Origin: Mesostigma viride
Taxonomy: Eukaryota; Streptophyta; Mesostigmatophyceae; Mesostigmatales; Mesostigmataceae
Assembly (NCBI GenBank): GCA_009746045.1
Contig: RPFO01000876.1
Span: 1 to 64,000 of the forward strand
Direction of reading: 5' to 3'
DNA length: 64,000 bases
In this document: one piece after another, positions 53,578 to 63,602 of the stretch
Numbering within the stretch: position 1 is the stretch's first letter
How the letters are laid out: each line of letters begins with the position of its first letter
Notes under the pieces: generated by a model
The model's database searches: none
The model's input: the letters and a program-made list of their open reading frames with translations, nothing else
What the model was told of the DNA's origin: nothing
Program-made: the position numbers and the translations under genes

Positions 53578-54142
53578 CGACCGGAATCGAACTGGGGACT
53601 TCTCGCACCAACTTTCGCTGACTACAGGACGGACGTCTCCAGATCCTATGGTAGCCAACTTACACCTACAGTCATCCGCAAAAGTTCTCCTTTCCGGGGA
53701 GTGATGCAAGCCTTTCGGATTTGGTACTAGATAAATCATTCGAGATCTGTGTGGCAACATATAACTAGTAACTCGTCACCCTCGTGCATCATAATCATGT
53801 GCGATGTAGGATGCGGCATAATAAGAAGATCGCTAATGAGGCTCGCATATTACTTCGATCCCAATGGCCCGGCCATGCAAACACCCATGTGAATGATCAA
53901 TTTTCAGATTATCCAATTTCAACATCTAACTTCACACAAACAAGCCTGAAGCCTGGTGCCGTAACACCCAGCCAACCACAGAGCCCTGTTACCTCCTTCT
54001 CTCAGGGCCACGCCGCAGCTGGTGCGTGCTGCATGTGGGCACCGTGAGGCTGCTATCTAACGGCACACGCGCAAGGGTACCGAGGCACGGAGATGCACAC
54101 CGTGTTGCCTCGCCCGCGTCACCCATGGACCACTGCCTCGGA
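53578..54142. other. Unassigned stretch
   Basis: Between repeat I and the SECIS. The tRNA-like string near 53580-53600 lacks a complete cloverleaf. No gene is supported. Confidence 0.5.
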
Positions 54143-54215
54143 GCGAGCTCAGGAAATCGGGGCAGCGCACTGAGCCATTGCCCTTTGGTGCGATGCCCGT
54201 CACAGGAAGAGCCGC
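54143..54215 (-). promoter_or_regulatory. SECIS element of the glutathione peroxidase
   Basis: On the minus strand, about 150 nt after the peroxidase stop. Quartet 5' strand TGAC (54202-54199); stem GGGCATCGCAC (54198-54188) pairs with GTGCGCTGCCC (54170-54160) over 11 positions with one mismatch; apical loop starts CAAAG with the conserved AA; quartet 3' strand CGAT (54159-54156). The outer helix is GCGGCTC with GAGCTCGC (one bulge). The spacing of 11 nt between the TGA and the AA matches the eukaryotic SECIS rule. It recruits SBP2 and the Sec elongation factor to read UGA. Confidence 0.85.
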
Positions 54216-54364
54216 AATCCCACGCAGCACGCCCCGGGTGCGTTCCAGGACACCCAGGGGTACGGCATGGGATTCGAGGTACAGTCAACACAGATGGCGC
54301 GGGTGAATAGCGCCATGGTACAGATACTCAAGAGTCCCTTGGCCCCTTAAACGTCCAAGGCATG

Positions 54365-55292
54365 CTACTGCCCCAGCAGCTCCTTGATCTTTGGCTCTAG
54401 CTCAGAGGGGGAGCCACTTGTGCGCTGCACGACGTTGCCCTTTTTGTCCACGAGAAACTTGGCGGCAAAGTTCCAGCGGACGTCACCCCCGCATGTGGCG
54501 CATGCCCCCTTGAGGTAGTTCCAGACGGGTGATGCCTTAGCCCCGTTCACGTCAACCTTGTCCATCATTTTGAATGCGACTTTGTAGCCGGCAACAAACT
54601 CCTTGATCTCGGCGTTTGTCTTCAGCTCTTGGTTGCCGAATTGAGAACTCGGGAAGGCGAGGATTTCAAGGCCCTTCGGCCCATAGGTGGAATGAAGCGA
54701 TACCAACTCCTGCATTACGAAATCGGCAATTTTTTTGTAAGTACGCGAAACGAAGGGTGAGATAAGCTCGCGAACCACTTCCCCCTTCCAATCCCAAGAC
54801 GCAGATCCCTGCATCCTGCCCGCATATGCTGTATGCGTTGCCAGGAAAGAGTCCACTTCACCTGGTATGTATGGGGCAGAGCGAGTAAATCCGTCAGATG
54901 AACTAAAGGCTGAGAGAGATTTTCCCCCACTGTCATGGCGGGCTCAAATTATTGAACCAACCAGATCATCCATACCCATCATAAATGACGAGAGCGTATA
55001 TGTAAAGCTGCGAACTTACCTGGTAGTTGGTACGCGTCGCGCCTCAGCGGCTTGCCACGTTGGTAATCAATACCACTTTGTCCTTGAGATCCTTGAATGA
55101 GAAGGTGTTGCCATCAATGTCCTTGGCGGACAGCTCGGAGAACGAGCTCATGGCGCGGGTCACGAACGCGACGCGACGTTGAGCTGCTGGGCGAGAAAGC
55201 TTAAGGCGCAGAGCTTGAGGCGCAGCTTGGACAGGAGTGGTAATGGCAATGCCCACCGATTTGCTCACGGGGAGCGACCCTAACGCAATCAT
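54365..55292 (-). CDS. GPX: Selenocysteine glutathione peroxidase, two exons
   Basis: Reduces hydroperoxides using a selenol and glutathione or thioredoxin. Exons 55292-55020 and 54709-54365; 205 residues counting Sec. In exon 1 the frame reads LITNVASR, then TGA, then GATRTNYQ up to the donor. In the family this place is NVAS-x-U/C-G-x-T, so TGA at 55046-55044 is read as Sec83. Exon 2 continues ELVSLHSTYGPKGLEILAFP, SSQFGNQE (catalytic Gln) and DVRWNFAAKFLVDKKGNVVQ (catalytic Trp, Asn). Residues 1-47 are a basic Ala/Ser-rich leader, probably plastid or mitochondrial. A simple annotation would truncate it at residue 82 or begin at an internal codon. The SECIS downstream supports recoding. Confidence 0.92.
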
Positions 55293-56342
55293 TCGCGCTT
55301 GCCGAGGCGTGATGCTGCGACTTCTCGCCGTCCGAGAATACGCTTCCTTGATAAGTCATATCCTCGCTTGCCCCTTCGCCGAGCCAGAACGCGTTCAGCG
55401 CACTTCAGCATGCAACGCGGCATCTGGCGAGATGCTCGAATTGAGAAAATTTTCCAACGTGGCACAGGCGTGGCACCGAATAAAGATCGGGATTGGCGTT
55501 CGTGCAAGCGAGTAAAATCGATTTGACTTGGACAAGCTTGGAGTAATGGAAGATCAGAAACACAGGAACAACATGATAATATCTGAGGATCTGCGAAAGT
55601 CGTCGTAAGAGATTCAGCCAGTCAGCCATGACTCAGTCAGCCAGGTTATTCCCGTGCTGTCAGACTGCGACCAGCTGCGTGATCCAGTAGTCAGGCAGTC
55701 ATCGGTCAGTTTTCAGGAGTTTTGCGCTAAGATCCTGTTTTTCCTTAACCATCTTTGGCCGCAGAGCCAGTCGTTGGATCCATTATTTCCAGCCCTGTTG
55801 GACCACCAGGGCGGGAATAAACTCAACTCAACTCAAAGTCAGTCAGTCAGTTGGAGACCACAGGATCCCACACCGGATCCCAGATGACTCTATCTTGTAG
55901 TGGATTCTGCGACCCTCTTAAACTTTTTACTGTACAGTACTGTAAAGGCGTGAACACAACTTTTTTAAAGGCGTGAATGACTGTACTGGCACGGTAACCG
56001 ACTGATGACAGCATAATGTAAGCTGGCCGCTGAACCCAACTCCGGTGGATGTTGGCGAACGTCAATTCTGGGCCTCTGGGTCCTGAAACTCTTGAAGTGC
56101 AGTAAGATCTTACACGTGGTTTACGTAGTCCAAACCACGTGTGGCGTGGGATCAAGAACAACAACTCATGCAAAATTGCAAACACACCTAGTACCTAAAC
56201 ACTTCGCTAAGTTTTTCGCTTGTCGCTCTTACAGCCTTCAGGTTACCGTTGCTATCCATTAAAAATTGAAAGTGTTTGACAGGACGCCCAGAGAAAAGGC
56301 AACCCTTTTTATTGCAGAAGTGCACCATACCTGTTCGCTGCA
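55293..56342. other. Shared upstream region of GPX and GRX
   Basis: 1050 bp between two divergent redox genes. At 55812-55850 GGGCGGGAATAAACTCAACTC followed by TCAGTCAGTCAGT looks like a small retroelement tail. A 16-bp imperfect direct repeat with AAAGGCGTGAA occurs at 55942-55978. No promoter box can be assigned confidently. Confidence 0.5.
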
Positions 56343-57821
56343 ATGGCTGCGGTCACCCTACGTGCCGGGGGGATGGTGAGGTGCAGTACAACGCCACTGA
56401 ATGCCAGGCGTCAACCTGACAGACATTATCTTCACGTGCGGCCTACCGCCGGTGGGAGCTCAGTCCACCTGGAATTGAAGGCCAGTTTCACCACCGGCTC
56501 TGTCAGGTTAGCTGTGCAGCCTAGGATCACGCAAGTATCTGGTCGCCCGGTCTTGACGACTCGGGCCCAGGACGCTACAACCTTCATTCGCCAGACCATC
56601 GCAGCAGACCCGGTGGTTGTCTTCGTGACGTCATGGTGCCCGTATTGCACAGCAGTTAAGGGCCTTTTTGACAAGATGGGTGTCAAGTACAGAAATGTGG
56701 ATGTCGAAGAAATTGGTAAGTTGCGCCACACTTGCATGTAACCTTATATTTCCTGGCGTGGCTGGCGTCATGTGCTGATTCTTCGGGGTATCGTCGACTC
56801 GATGTTGCTCGCCATCGCTCACAATCAGCTTGCGTCGTCTTAAACCACGTTGTCCTGTTACCATGGTCTCCCGTTGCAGGAGGCATTGATGTCCGCGGCG
56901 GTCTGCTGCAGCTTACCGGCCAACGGACGGTGCCGAACGTGTTCATCGGTAATTGCCAGTCACTCGCTTGGTGTAAATTTTTTTTAAATGTAGGATTGCT
57001 AAAAGACAATGAATCGCAGTAATTCAGTACCAAGCACTTCATGGATAGCAGAATGTGCATGCATGCTTGTGGAGCACCCTGTGAGCTGGGCGCTGGCGCA
57101 ATCATCTAATATTAGGTTCTGCTGCCTTCTGTCCTCGCGGACTTGTCCCCATCCCGCAGGTGGCAAGCACGTCGGAGGCTGCGACGGTACGTAGTGGCCA
57201 AGCGCCAACCAAGATCACTTGGTGTCACTGAAATGTAAAATTACACGGTGATACTTGCGGTGCACGTTGACTCCTTTTGATTAGTGTATTCCTTTTTGTA
57301 GTGTCCTTCACGTCTCATGTAGTGTCCTTCACTTCACCTCTCACGAAAGAAGTTGGCTTTGCCATGGTTGCTAGAATAGCCCCCTGTATTTTTTTCAAAC
57401 AATGTTGATTTTTCTCTTCTGGTAGGCTGGGTTGAATGCGGTTGAACGCGGTGGGGGTGGGGTGGGGTGGGGTGGGGTGGGGTGGGGTGGGGTGGGGTGG
57501 GGTGGGGTGGGTGGGTGGGGTGGGGTGGGTGGGGTGGGGTGGGGTGGGGTGGGGTGGGGTGGGGTGGGGTGGGGTGGGGTGGGGTGGGGTGGGGTGGGGT
57601 GGGGTGGGGTAAGAACAACCTTATCATGCCGCAGTTGCTTGTTTGGCAGAAATAACTTGCACTTTAGTTGTACAGTCCCCTTGCTCTTTCTGAATCAATT
57701 TCAAGCTGCTATGCTTGGTGCCCACTCCTTCTGTTACCAAGCAGATACCATGGCACTCCGCACCGCAGGCAAGCTGGGACCAATGTTGCAAGCAGCAGGA
57801 GTGTCTTACAAACAAGATTAA
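56343..57821 (+). CDS. GRX: Glutaredoxin, CPYC class, probably plastid-targeted, four exons
   Basis: Glutathione-dependent dithiol oxidoreductase. Exons 56343-56715, 56880-56948, 57160-57186 and 57745-57821 sum to 546 nt, 181 residues, all phases consistent. Residues 1-75 form a basic, Ser/Thr-rich leader resembling a chloroplast transit peptide. Mature domain: DATTFIRQTI, VVVFVTSWCPYC (Cys99 and Cys102, class I dithiol site), KYRNVDVEEI, LLQLTGQRTVPNVFIGGKHV (cis-Pro TVP; glutathione-binding), GGCDDTMALRTAGKL. At exon 4 two AG acceptors 3 nt apart are possible (57741 and 57744); CAG gives the family-typical GGCDDT, the other inserts Ala. Intron 3 has a GGGGT microsatellite. Confidence 0.93.
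57447..57610. repeat. (TGGGG)n microsatellite
   Basis: About 30 units of TGGGG with a few TGGG variants, in GRX intron 3. G-tracts are on the transcribed RNA strand, so a G-quadruplex is possible. Confidence 0.95.
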
Positions 57822-57884
57822 GGGTTCATCAGAAGAATAAGCCTGACATCATTTGCAATCGAAGGCCTTTTTGTTGTTGTTGTT

Positions 57885-58030
57885 TAACGAACAAGGCTAC
57901 ACATTTCCACCGCCATTCATTTCCATCACCCTAAACGACTCAGCAAACGCGGCTAAGATAGCCGCAAGCTTCACCTACCATGGTCCGGATGCTCCAGATT
58001 TCTGGCCTGCACTGATTGTCTCATTGATAT
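57885..58030 (+). mobile_element. Repeat D, diverged copy
   Basis: GGCTACACATTTCCACC, TTTCCATCACCCTAAACGAC, ACCTACCATGGTCCGGATG, TTTCTGGCCTGCACTG, ending GATTGTCTCATTGATA. A reverse copy of the end (TATCAATGAGACAACC) lies at 58177-58192. Confidence 0.78.
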
Positions 58031-59920
58031 TGGATGTCCCACTGACGGTGTGTGGTGGAATGAGGAGGCAAGGTTATGCTCCAGGTGTCATTTTAATTGT
58101 GACAACTACGTGGAAGTTAGTGAAGTTCTTGGTTAATTTACACGTAAACTGCGTCACGTCAGGTATGGAAGTCAGTTATCAATGAGACAACCAATCAGAT
58201 ATCGGAAGAAAGTAACCACTATTCCTGGCCGGGTGGCGCCAACGAAGTGTAAGAACTAGTTATCTCACTTAATGTAATCAAATGCATAAATCGGGAATCG
58301 ATGCCTCTGGTTCGTGACACACGTAAAGTTAAATTATAATACATCTCCTTGATAATATATCTCCATGGGGAGCATATGTAACACATATCCCTGAGAAGGG
58401 GCATATGGAGACGGGACATGCCCGAATATTTTGGCGCCAAAAAATTCGCGCCGGAACCGAAGGTCACAAATTTCACGTGCACGGTGCACGCACCCCTTGC
58501 GGAAGTGGCCATGGCGACTGCGTTCAGGCGAAACTACCACACTAGGGCAGGCGAAATGCAAAAATTTTACTAGAATCTTAAAGGCGATGAGTTTATGATG
58601 TTAGTTTGTGGCGGAAATCAGCTGGTTTACAATATCGCTGCTGTTTTTTTATGCCATCGGCATGGGGGGTAATCTGAATTTTTTGGTCGCGCGGAATGAA
58701 ATAGAATTCATGATAGCGGCTGTAAAATCGCGGTTTTGGGGGCTGTTCTGACCGTGAAGCAGGCATTAATATCGGTTGCATCGAATTCTAAACCGAGCTG
58801 GTGCTTTTTGCCAGATTTTCGGCCATTATCGGTAAGTAATTGTTCAGACCTGCGCAGTGCGTGTCTGACCTGTCCATGGAAGAACGGCTGTTGTTGCGCG
58901 CCTGGGCGAGGGATTTACGAGGGCAAGGTACAGATTTGTCGCGAATGTTATCTGCTATCAGTGCTTTCTTCTATGAGCCCATTGTTCGAAGTTTTTTGCG
59001 TTCTTTTTGGGCAGTTTCCGACAGCTAGCTCGCCGTTCCTTGCCATTGTGTTGTCGAATACCTGGCAGCTTTAGATTGTTTTCGTTGATTTTGTGGTCAG
59101 GGCCGCTTCAGTCGCAGCCTGCACCTTCTCGGGAAGGTTTAAGGCATTTCACTGAAACGTGTTCTAGCAAGGATGTTGTGGTTATGGACGCTTCTTGTTG
59201 TGTGAGGGTGACGCACCCTCTCTTTGCAGCGGCATCACAGCGCTCATGCGCTGAAGGGCCGCCAATGGTTTCTTTGCATTTCATCGTGCAGGGATGGAGG
59301 TGTTATAGTGATTAAAATATGGAGATATTGCATTTGTGTGACTGCATGTAGATAGCTGCCACTAGCTATTGGTTTATTTGAGCTTTCCCTTGTTATGATG
59401 ATGTGACAAGACTACAATGTGCTGAGCCAACCATGGTTGACATGGTTGACTGCATGCAAGCTATGCATACCATGATCTCCTTGGTTCCTCGCCCTCCATA
59501 GTCCCTGTCTGGTGCCCATGGCGGGTAGGGCAGTTTAGGAGGCGTTGTTGTGTTGATTAGCTTGGCTGGAATCAACCTTCCACTCTAACCTGGGAGAAAC
59601 ATAGAAAATGCTGGTTAGGCATGTTGGTGCTACCATCTTTATTGCTATGCACATAGTTGCAAGGCTGGCCATGCTTGAGGGGCGGTGAAGGCGTATGAGG
59701 TGCGTGGCCGCCCCATTTTACTTTCTAAACATATTTAACTTGGTTTTGGTGCATGTTGGATGGCATATGAAGTGTCATTGTGTCAATCTGCTTACTGAGT
59801 GGTCCTTAGCGCCTTGTCAGGTGGTCATATAGGAAACCCATCAACTTGAGCAGTTCTTGTCACAATGACCCTCAACCTTGAGCATGTGTAGTTGTCAGCA
59901 TTATTTAATGAATTAATTAG
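58031..59920. other. Stretch with possible exon(s), no recognised gene
   Basis: 58320-58410 holds an F-like terminus. The plus strand at about 58855-58926 looks like an exon: acceptor CTGCGCAG, coding CVSDLSMEERLLLRAWARDL, donor AAGGTACAG. I recognise no family and cannot link further exons. The remaining sequence, including a slightly AT-rich part near 59340-59920, shows nothing certain. Confidence 0.3.
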
Positions 59921-60222
59921 GAACATAACTCCGATCAGAATAACTCCGTTGGGAGTATATGTAGCACATTAAGCCCAGAGAAGGGGCATATGGCCTATCA
60001 TACATTCTAAGCTACTTCCTGCAAGGGTGGGAATGTAAAGGACCCTTGCTCTAGGTGCACCAGGGCACTTGCATCCCCATGATCTTCAAGCTATGCCCAG
60101 CGAAGGGGGAGCCTGTCATGGGGGGGAAGATCAGCATGGCTATACACAAAGCTAGGGCATGGCATCTCAGCAGAGAGTTACTCCCTGCATGGGCACAACA
60201 TTACTAAATAAGGCTAGGCATC
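59921..60222 (-). mobile_element. F region copy, cut by the LTR element
   Basis: AATTAGGAACATAACTCCG, GTTGGGAGTATATGTAGC, GGGGCATATGGCCTATC, CTTGCTCTAGGTGCACCAGG, GGCATCTCAGCAGAG, CATGGGCACAACATTAC and AGGCTAGGCATC, then TGTTACG of the LTR. The intact F continues GCATCATCTGG at 13949 and 52452, so the LTR element is inserted here. Confidence 0.85.
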
Positions 60223-60806
60223 TGTTACGTCCCTGCCCAGACTCACCTAGCCTGAGCTACGTAGCGAAAGACCCTCCTTGCCGGAATTAGGAATAATTCA
60301 AGATAGCCTAAAGTAGGTTGCGCTTCACGACGTGAGTCGTGAGATATCTGGCATCACGGCTTAATGCCAAGCTAATTAGTTCACACTTATATTGGCTAGC
60401 AATACCAATTACAAATGGATAATGCCCCGGGCTCAATGTGTAGGCGTATTCGCACTTATCATTCATTAAACCAAGAGGACGAGACCCTCGTCCTCGGACC
60501 AATTTAACCTAGGTTGGTTGCGGCGCAGATACACGCCAATTTCCCTAGAACAATCCGAGTCACTCATTCCACGTAGGATCCGGGCCGACATCGACCCTCA
60601 ACTATAGGATCCACGCCTAGAACTACTGACGGACTCAGAACTGGCGCGGCGCCACAGCGCCGGCCCCTAAAAGGACAACCTAGGACCAAAATAACTAGTC
60701 CAATTCACACAATAGCCAAGGTCCATAAAACCCAAGTCCAATAGACCAAACAGCCTTAGTAATTTATTCCATTGTTACGTCCGACCAAAAGGGCAGGGAC
60801 GTAACA
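60223..60806 (-). mobile_element. LTR of Ty3/gypsy element (3' LTR)
   Basis: 584 bp, starting TGTTACGTCCCTGCCC and ending GGGCAGGGACGTAACA, a perfect 16-bp terminal inverted repeat with TG...CA ends. On the minus strand it contains AATAAA near its upstream end. The left flank is F sequence ending GCATC; the other LTR and the matching duplication are outside the window. Confidence 0.9.
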
Positions 60807-60818
60807 CTCCTCCCCCCC
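60807..60818 (-). promoter_or_regulatory. Polypurine tract of the LTR element
   Basis: Minus-strand GGGGGGGAGGAG immediately upstream of the 3' LTR start. This is the primer site for plus-strand DNA synthesis in LTR retroelements and fixes the element's orientation. Confidence 0.85.
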
Positions 60819-61024
60819 ATGGGGGTCGGTAGTCCCTACCGTACAAGTGAGATTGGAAAACAACACTACTATAAGAGTACTATGTCCCAACCTCGGTTCA
60901 CCCGCAGGTTAGTAATGCCAGTTCCTCTAGAAGTTGATACACAGGACCAACTCTGACGTAGTAGTAAGACTCTGATGGTGACTGGATCAATCCGCTATCC
61001 GTCACGAAAACTATTCTAACCACT

Positions 61025-63594
61025 CTAGCGTCCGCCGCTAGTGGCACGTCGCTGCGACAGGATTTCAGTGAAGGCCCTACGCCCCGCGTGGGTCATCTGT
61101 GAAGTCATCACCCCAGGGTGCGAACACAGGTCAACCTCAAAAGCCACTTGGTAGGGGGACACCTTCTGCCGGCCCAGCCGGGACAGCTCCACCCACGACC
61201 CTCTGGGCCACAGAGACAGGAACCCAGCGAAGTACTGGGGATGGGTGAATAGGAGTGTCAGCGCCGACCGATCCACCACCCCACAACGGTGCTCTCGAAC
61301 AAAGTGCACCCCCATCATGAAAACCTCCATACGCACGTGATCATCGTTGATCGACACCGTCCGGGCCCCTACAATATCGGGCGCCACCAGATTAAGAAAG
61401 ACACTCCCCTCCGCTGGAGCCACCTTGGGAGGCGTCACCACGTGCCCCACCCCGTCGACCTGATATCGCCAATCCCACCAGTCTTCGGACCCGAACCGCA
61501 CAGTATGCCCCACCGCAAGGGGAAAACGAGGGTCGTCGGGTTGCGGCAGGGGCAGGGGAACCCGGGGCAGAAAGGTGATCTCTACCTGTTCCCAGTAAGC
61601 CCCGCGATCCACAGCGAACCAAGGACCCGCTTGAAACACCAGAGGAGCGGGTAGGTGCGTGCCCGGGGGAACCTGAAAAGCCGGAGGTCCCTCGAATGTC
61701 ACACACAGCTTCTCCGTGCGAGGTCCTGGCCCACCATGTCTCACCGCTCTGCCCGGTACCGGCCGTATGAAGTCCCCCAATGACCACTCCTCGTGACCAG
61801 GAGCTCTGGAAGCCGCATCATAGCCCACTGAGGTGGCCGCAGAATGATCGCCTTGACGACCGTGCTGGACCATCAGGCGCTGTATCAGGTCCTGTCCTGA
61901 TTGTACCGCAGCTACGAGCGCTTCCAGGCGCATCACGGGCTCCGCTGGTACCAGAATGCCCGTTCCGCTGGGGCCCTCCGCGACCCGAGGTCGCGTCTCT
62001 GCCATGGTGTGTAGGCACGGTTCCTCCGCGGAAGGGTGCGAGGGTCGACCCGACGAAGTGGGCCGGCCGTGTCCCTCCGCAGGACGTGGCATTGATGAGC
62101 CGGCTGGTGCAGGCCGGGGACGTGGTTCCAGGGAGACTAAGAAGGTAGGCTCCGGTGGTTCCAAGGAGACAAGGAAGGTAGGCTCCTCTTGGCCCGCATC
62201 CGTCGGAGGACCTAAGGGGGCCACAACCGGGGGCTCGCCCCCGGCCGGCTGTTCTGTCCTAGCCGGAGCAGCTCCCGTCGTATCCGACCGCGGTCGCCGA
62301 GACTCTCGCTCCAATTCCACCGCCGACCCCCACGTGCGCTCCCAGTGCCGATCAGCCGGGCGACGAGGTGGTGGTGACGCGCGGCGAGCAGGGCGTACCT
62401 CCGTTCCCGAGTCCGAACGGGAACGCGAGCGCGATGACGGTGAGGGCGAGCGCCGACGTGCAGGCCGGTCTGGAGCACGCCGAGAAGCTGGTTGGCTGCC
62501 CCGCCCCAACCCGTGGACCGCGGGCGAGACCCTCGCCCAGAGGGGCGCCCCCAGCCCATCGCCGGCGGTGGCGCCTCGAAACGCGTCACAGGACGATGTC
62601 CTGCGCCGCCCTCCAAGGAGCCCCCAGAAGGTGGATCCCTTGGAGGAGGACGAGGAAGAGGGCGGGGAGGGTAGTCATCAGAATCGGAGTCGTCACCCTC
62701 GCTCCCATCATCCTGGTCCTCGTCGTCCATCGCCACGATGCGATCCAGGGCCTGCCGTAACGAGTACTGACCCGCGCGCATACACTTCTCGCCCCGCAAC
62801 GCCCCTTCAAACGGGAGGTATCGAGGAAAGTAGTTCTCCAGATGCTTCCGCACCTCGGGTGGAATTAGGAGGAGCAACAGCCGTGGAAATACCAGACCTG
62901 CATCCAGCGTGTTCACGCACGCATGACACAGGCACCCCGCTCATGGGTTTCCCAGTCGATACCGACCACCACGCCGTCGCGCTCGGCGGTGCGGGTCTCG
63001 ATCTTGAACCCCACATTTCTCCGCACGAACCATCGAAAATCCTCCAGCTTAGCGGGGCCGACCCGCGCCAGAATGGAATCGGCGCGGAGATCTGACGGCA
63101 TCTGGTTACGGCGCCGACGACGCCGCTCCACCAAGTCACCCGCCCGACCATAGTCGCGCACGAACACCGGGGGTTGAATGTCTCCTCATTCAGCTCCTTC
63201 ACTAGCTGCAGCGCGCGCGCGTCCGGAGCTTCGGGTCTGGACGACGTCTCGTGCCGGCCACCACCTCCCGAGCCCCCGGCCCTTAAAGCACCCCTCGGAC
63301 TGCAGGCTCTCCGCGAGCTGTCTGCATCCTGTCATCCTGTTCTGGTAGAGGGGCCTCCGGGTAATCTGTCGTGTCCATGTCCACCAGATCTTCCTCACTC
63401 GACTCCCCGTCTACTACCCGGATTCCTGCCTCTACGGCCTCCGCGGCGCTGGCGGAAGTCTGGCCCCTGGGAAGCGCCTCCGCGGCGTCCCCCTGCACGG
63501 CCCACACACCACAAGCCAAGGCGTTAGTCGGCGTGTACCTGGTACCCGGCTCACACCTCACTCTCACCCTACACCGTACACCGTTATACCGCAT
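61025..63594 (-). pseudogene. Extra ORF downstream of pol in the chromovirus, frameshifted
   Basis: Minus-strand coding after the integrase stop. An initial short ORF starts at ATG 63594 (MRYNGVRCRVRVRCEPGT) and ends near 63283. Next in successive frames: LQLVKELNEETFN, VFVRDYGRAGDLVERRRRRR, GPAKLEDFRWFVRRNVGFKI, VRKHLENYFPRYLPFEGALR and an acidic DDEDQDDGSEGDDSDSDD stretch. Last is a 494-codon frame (62509-61025) with a basic RSPSPSSRSRSRSD region and a C-terminal part with WWDWRYQVDGVGHVV. Frame breaks near 63170, 62914 and 62510 lie close to short C or G runs. No known domain; it is neither gag knuckle nor protease. It may be one long protein of about 800 residues. Confidence 0.55.
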
Positions 63595-63602
63595 GTGGCC
63601 TA

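Noticed and set aside
53575-53645. tRNA-like sequence on the minus strand
   Set aside because: It has a B-box-like AGTTCGATTCC and an A-box-like TAGTCAGC, but they are too close and no cloverleaf forms. At best it is a remnant.
54365-54856. Glutathione peroxidase as a one-exon gene starting at the codon near 54856
   Set aside because: The sequence before 54709 is intron with a clear acceptor; the conserved N-terminal half with the active site is in exon 1 at 55020-55292.
61289-63095. Long plus-strand frames opposite the LTR element ORFs
   Set aside because: They are GC-rich antisense shadows. Element orientation is fixed as minus by the polypurine tract and the integrase.
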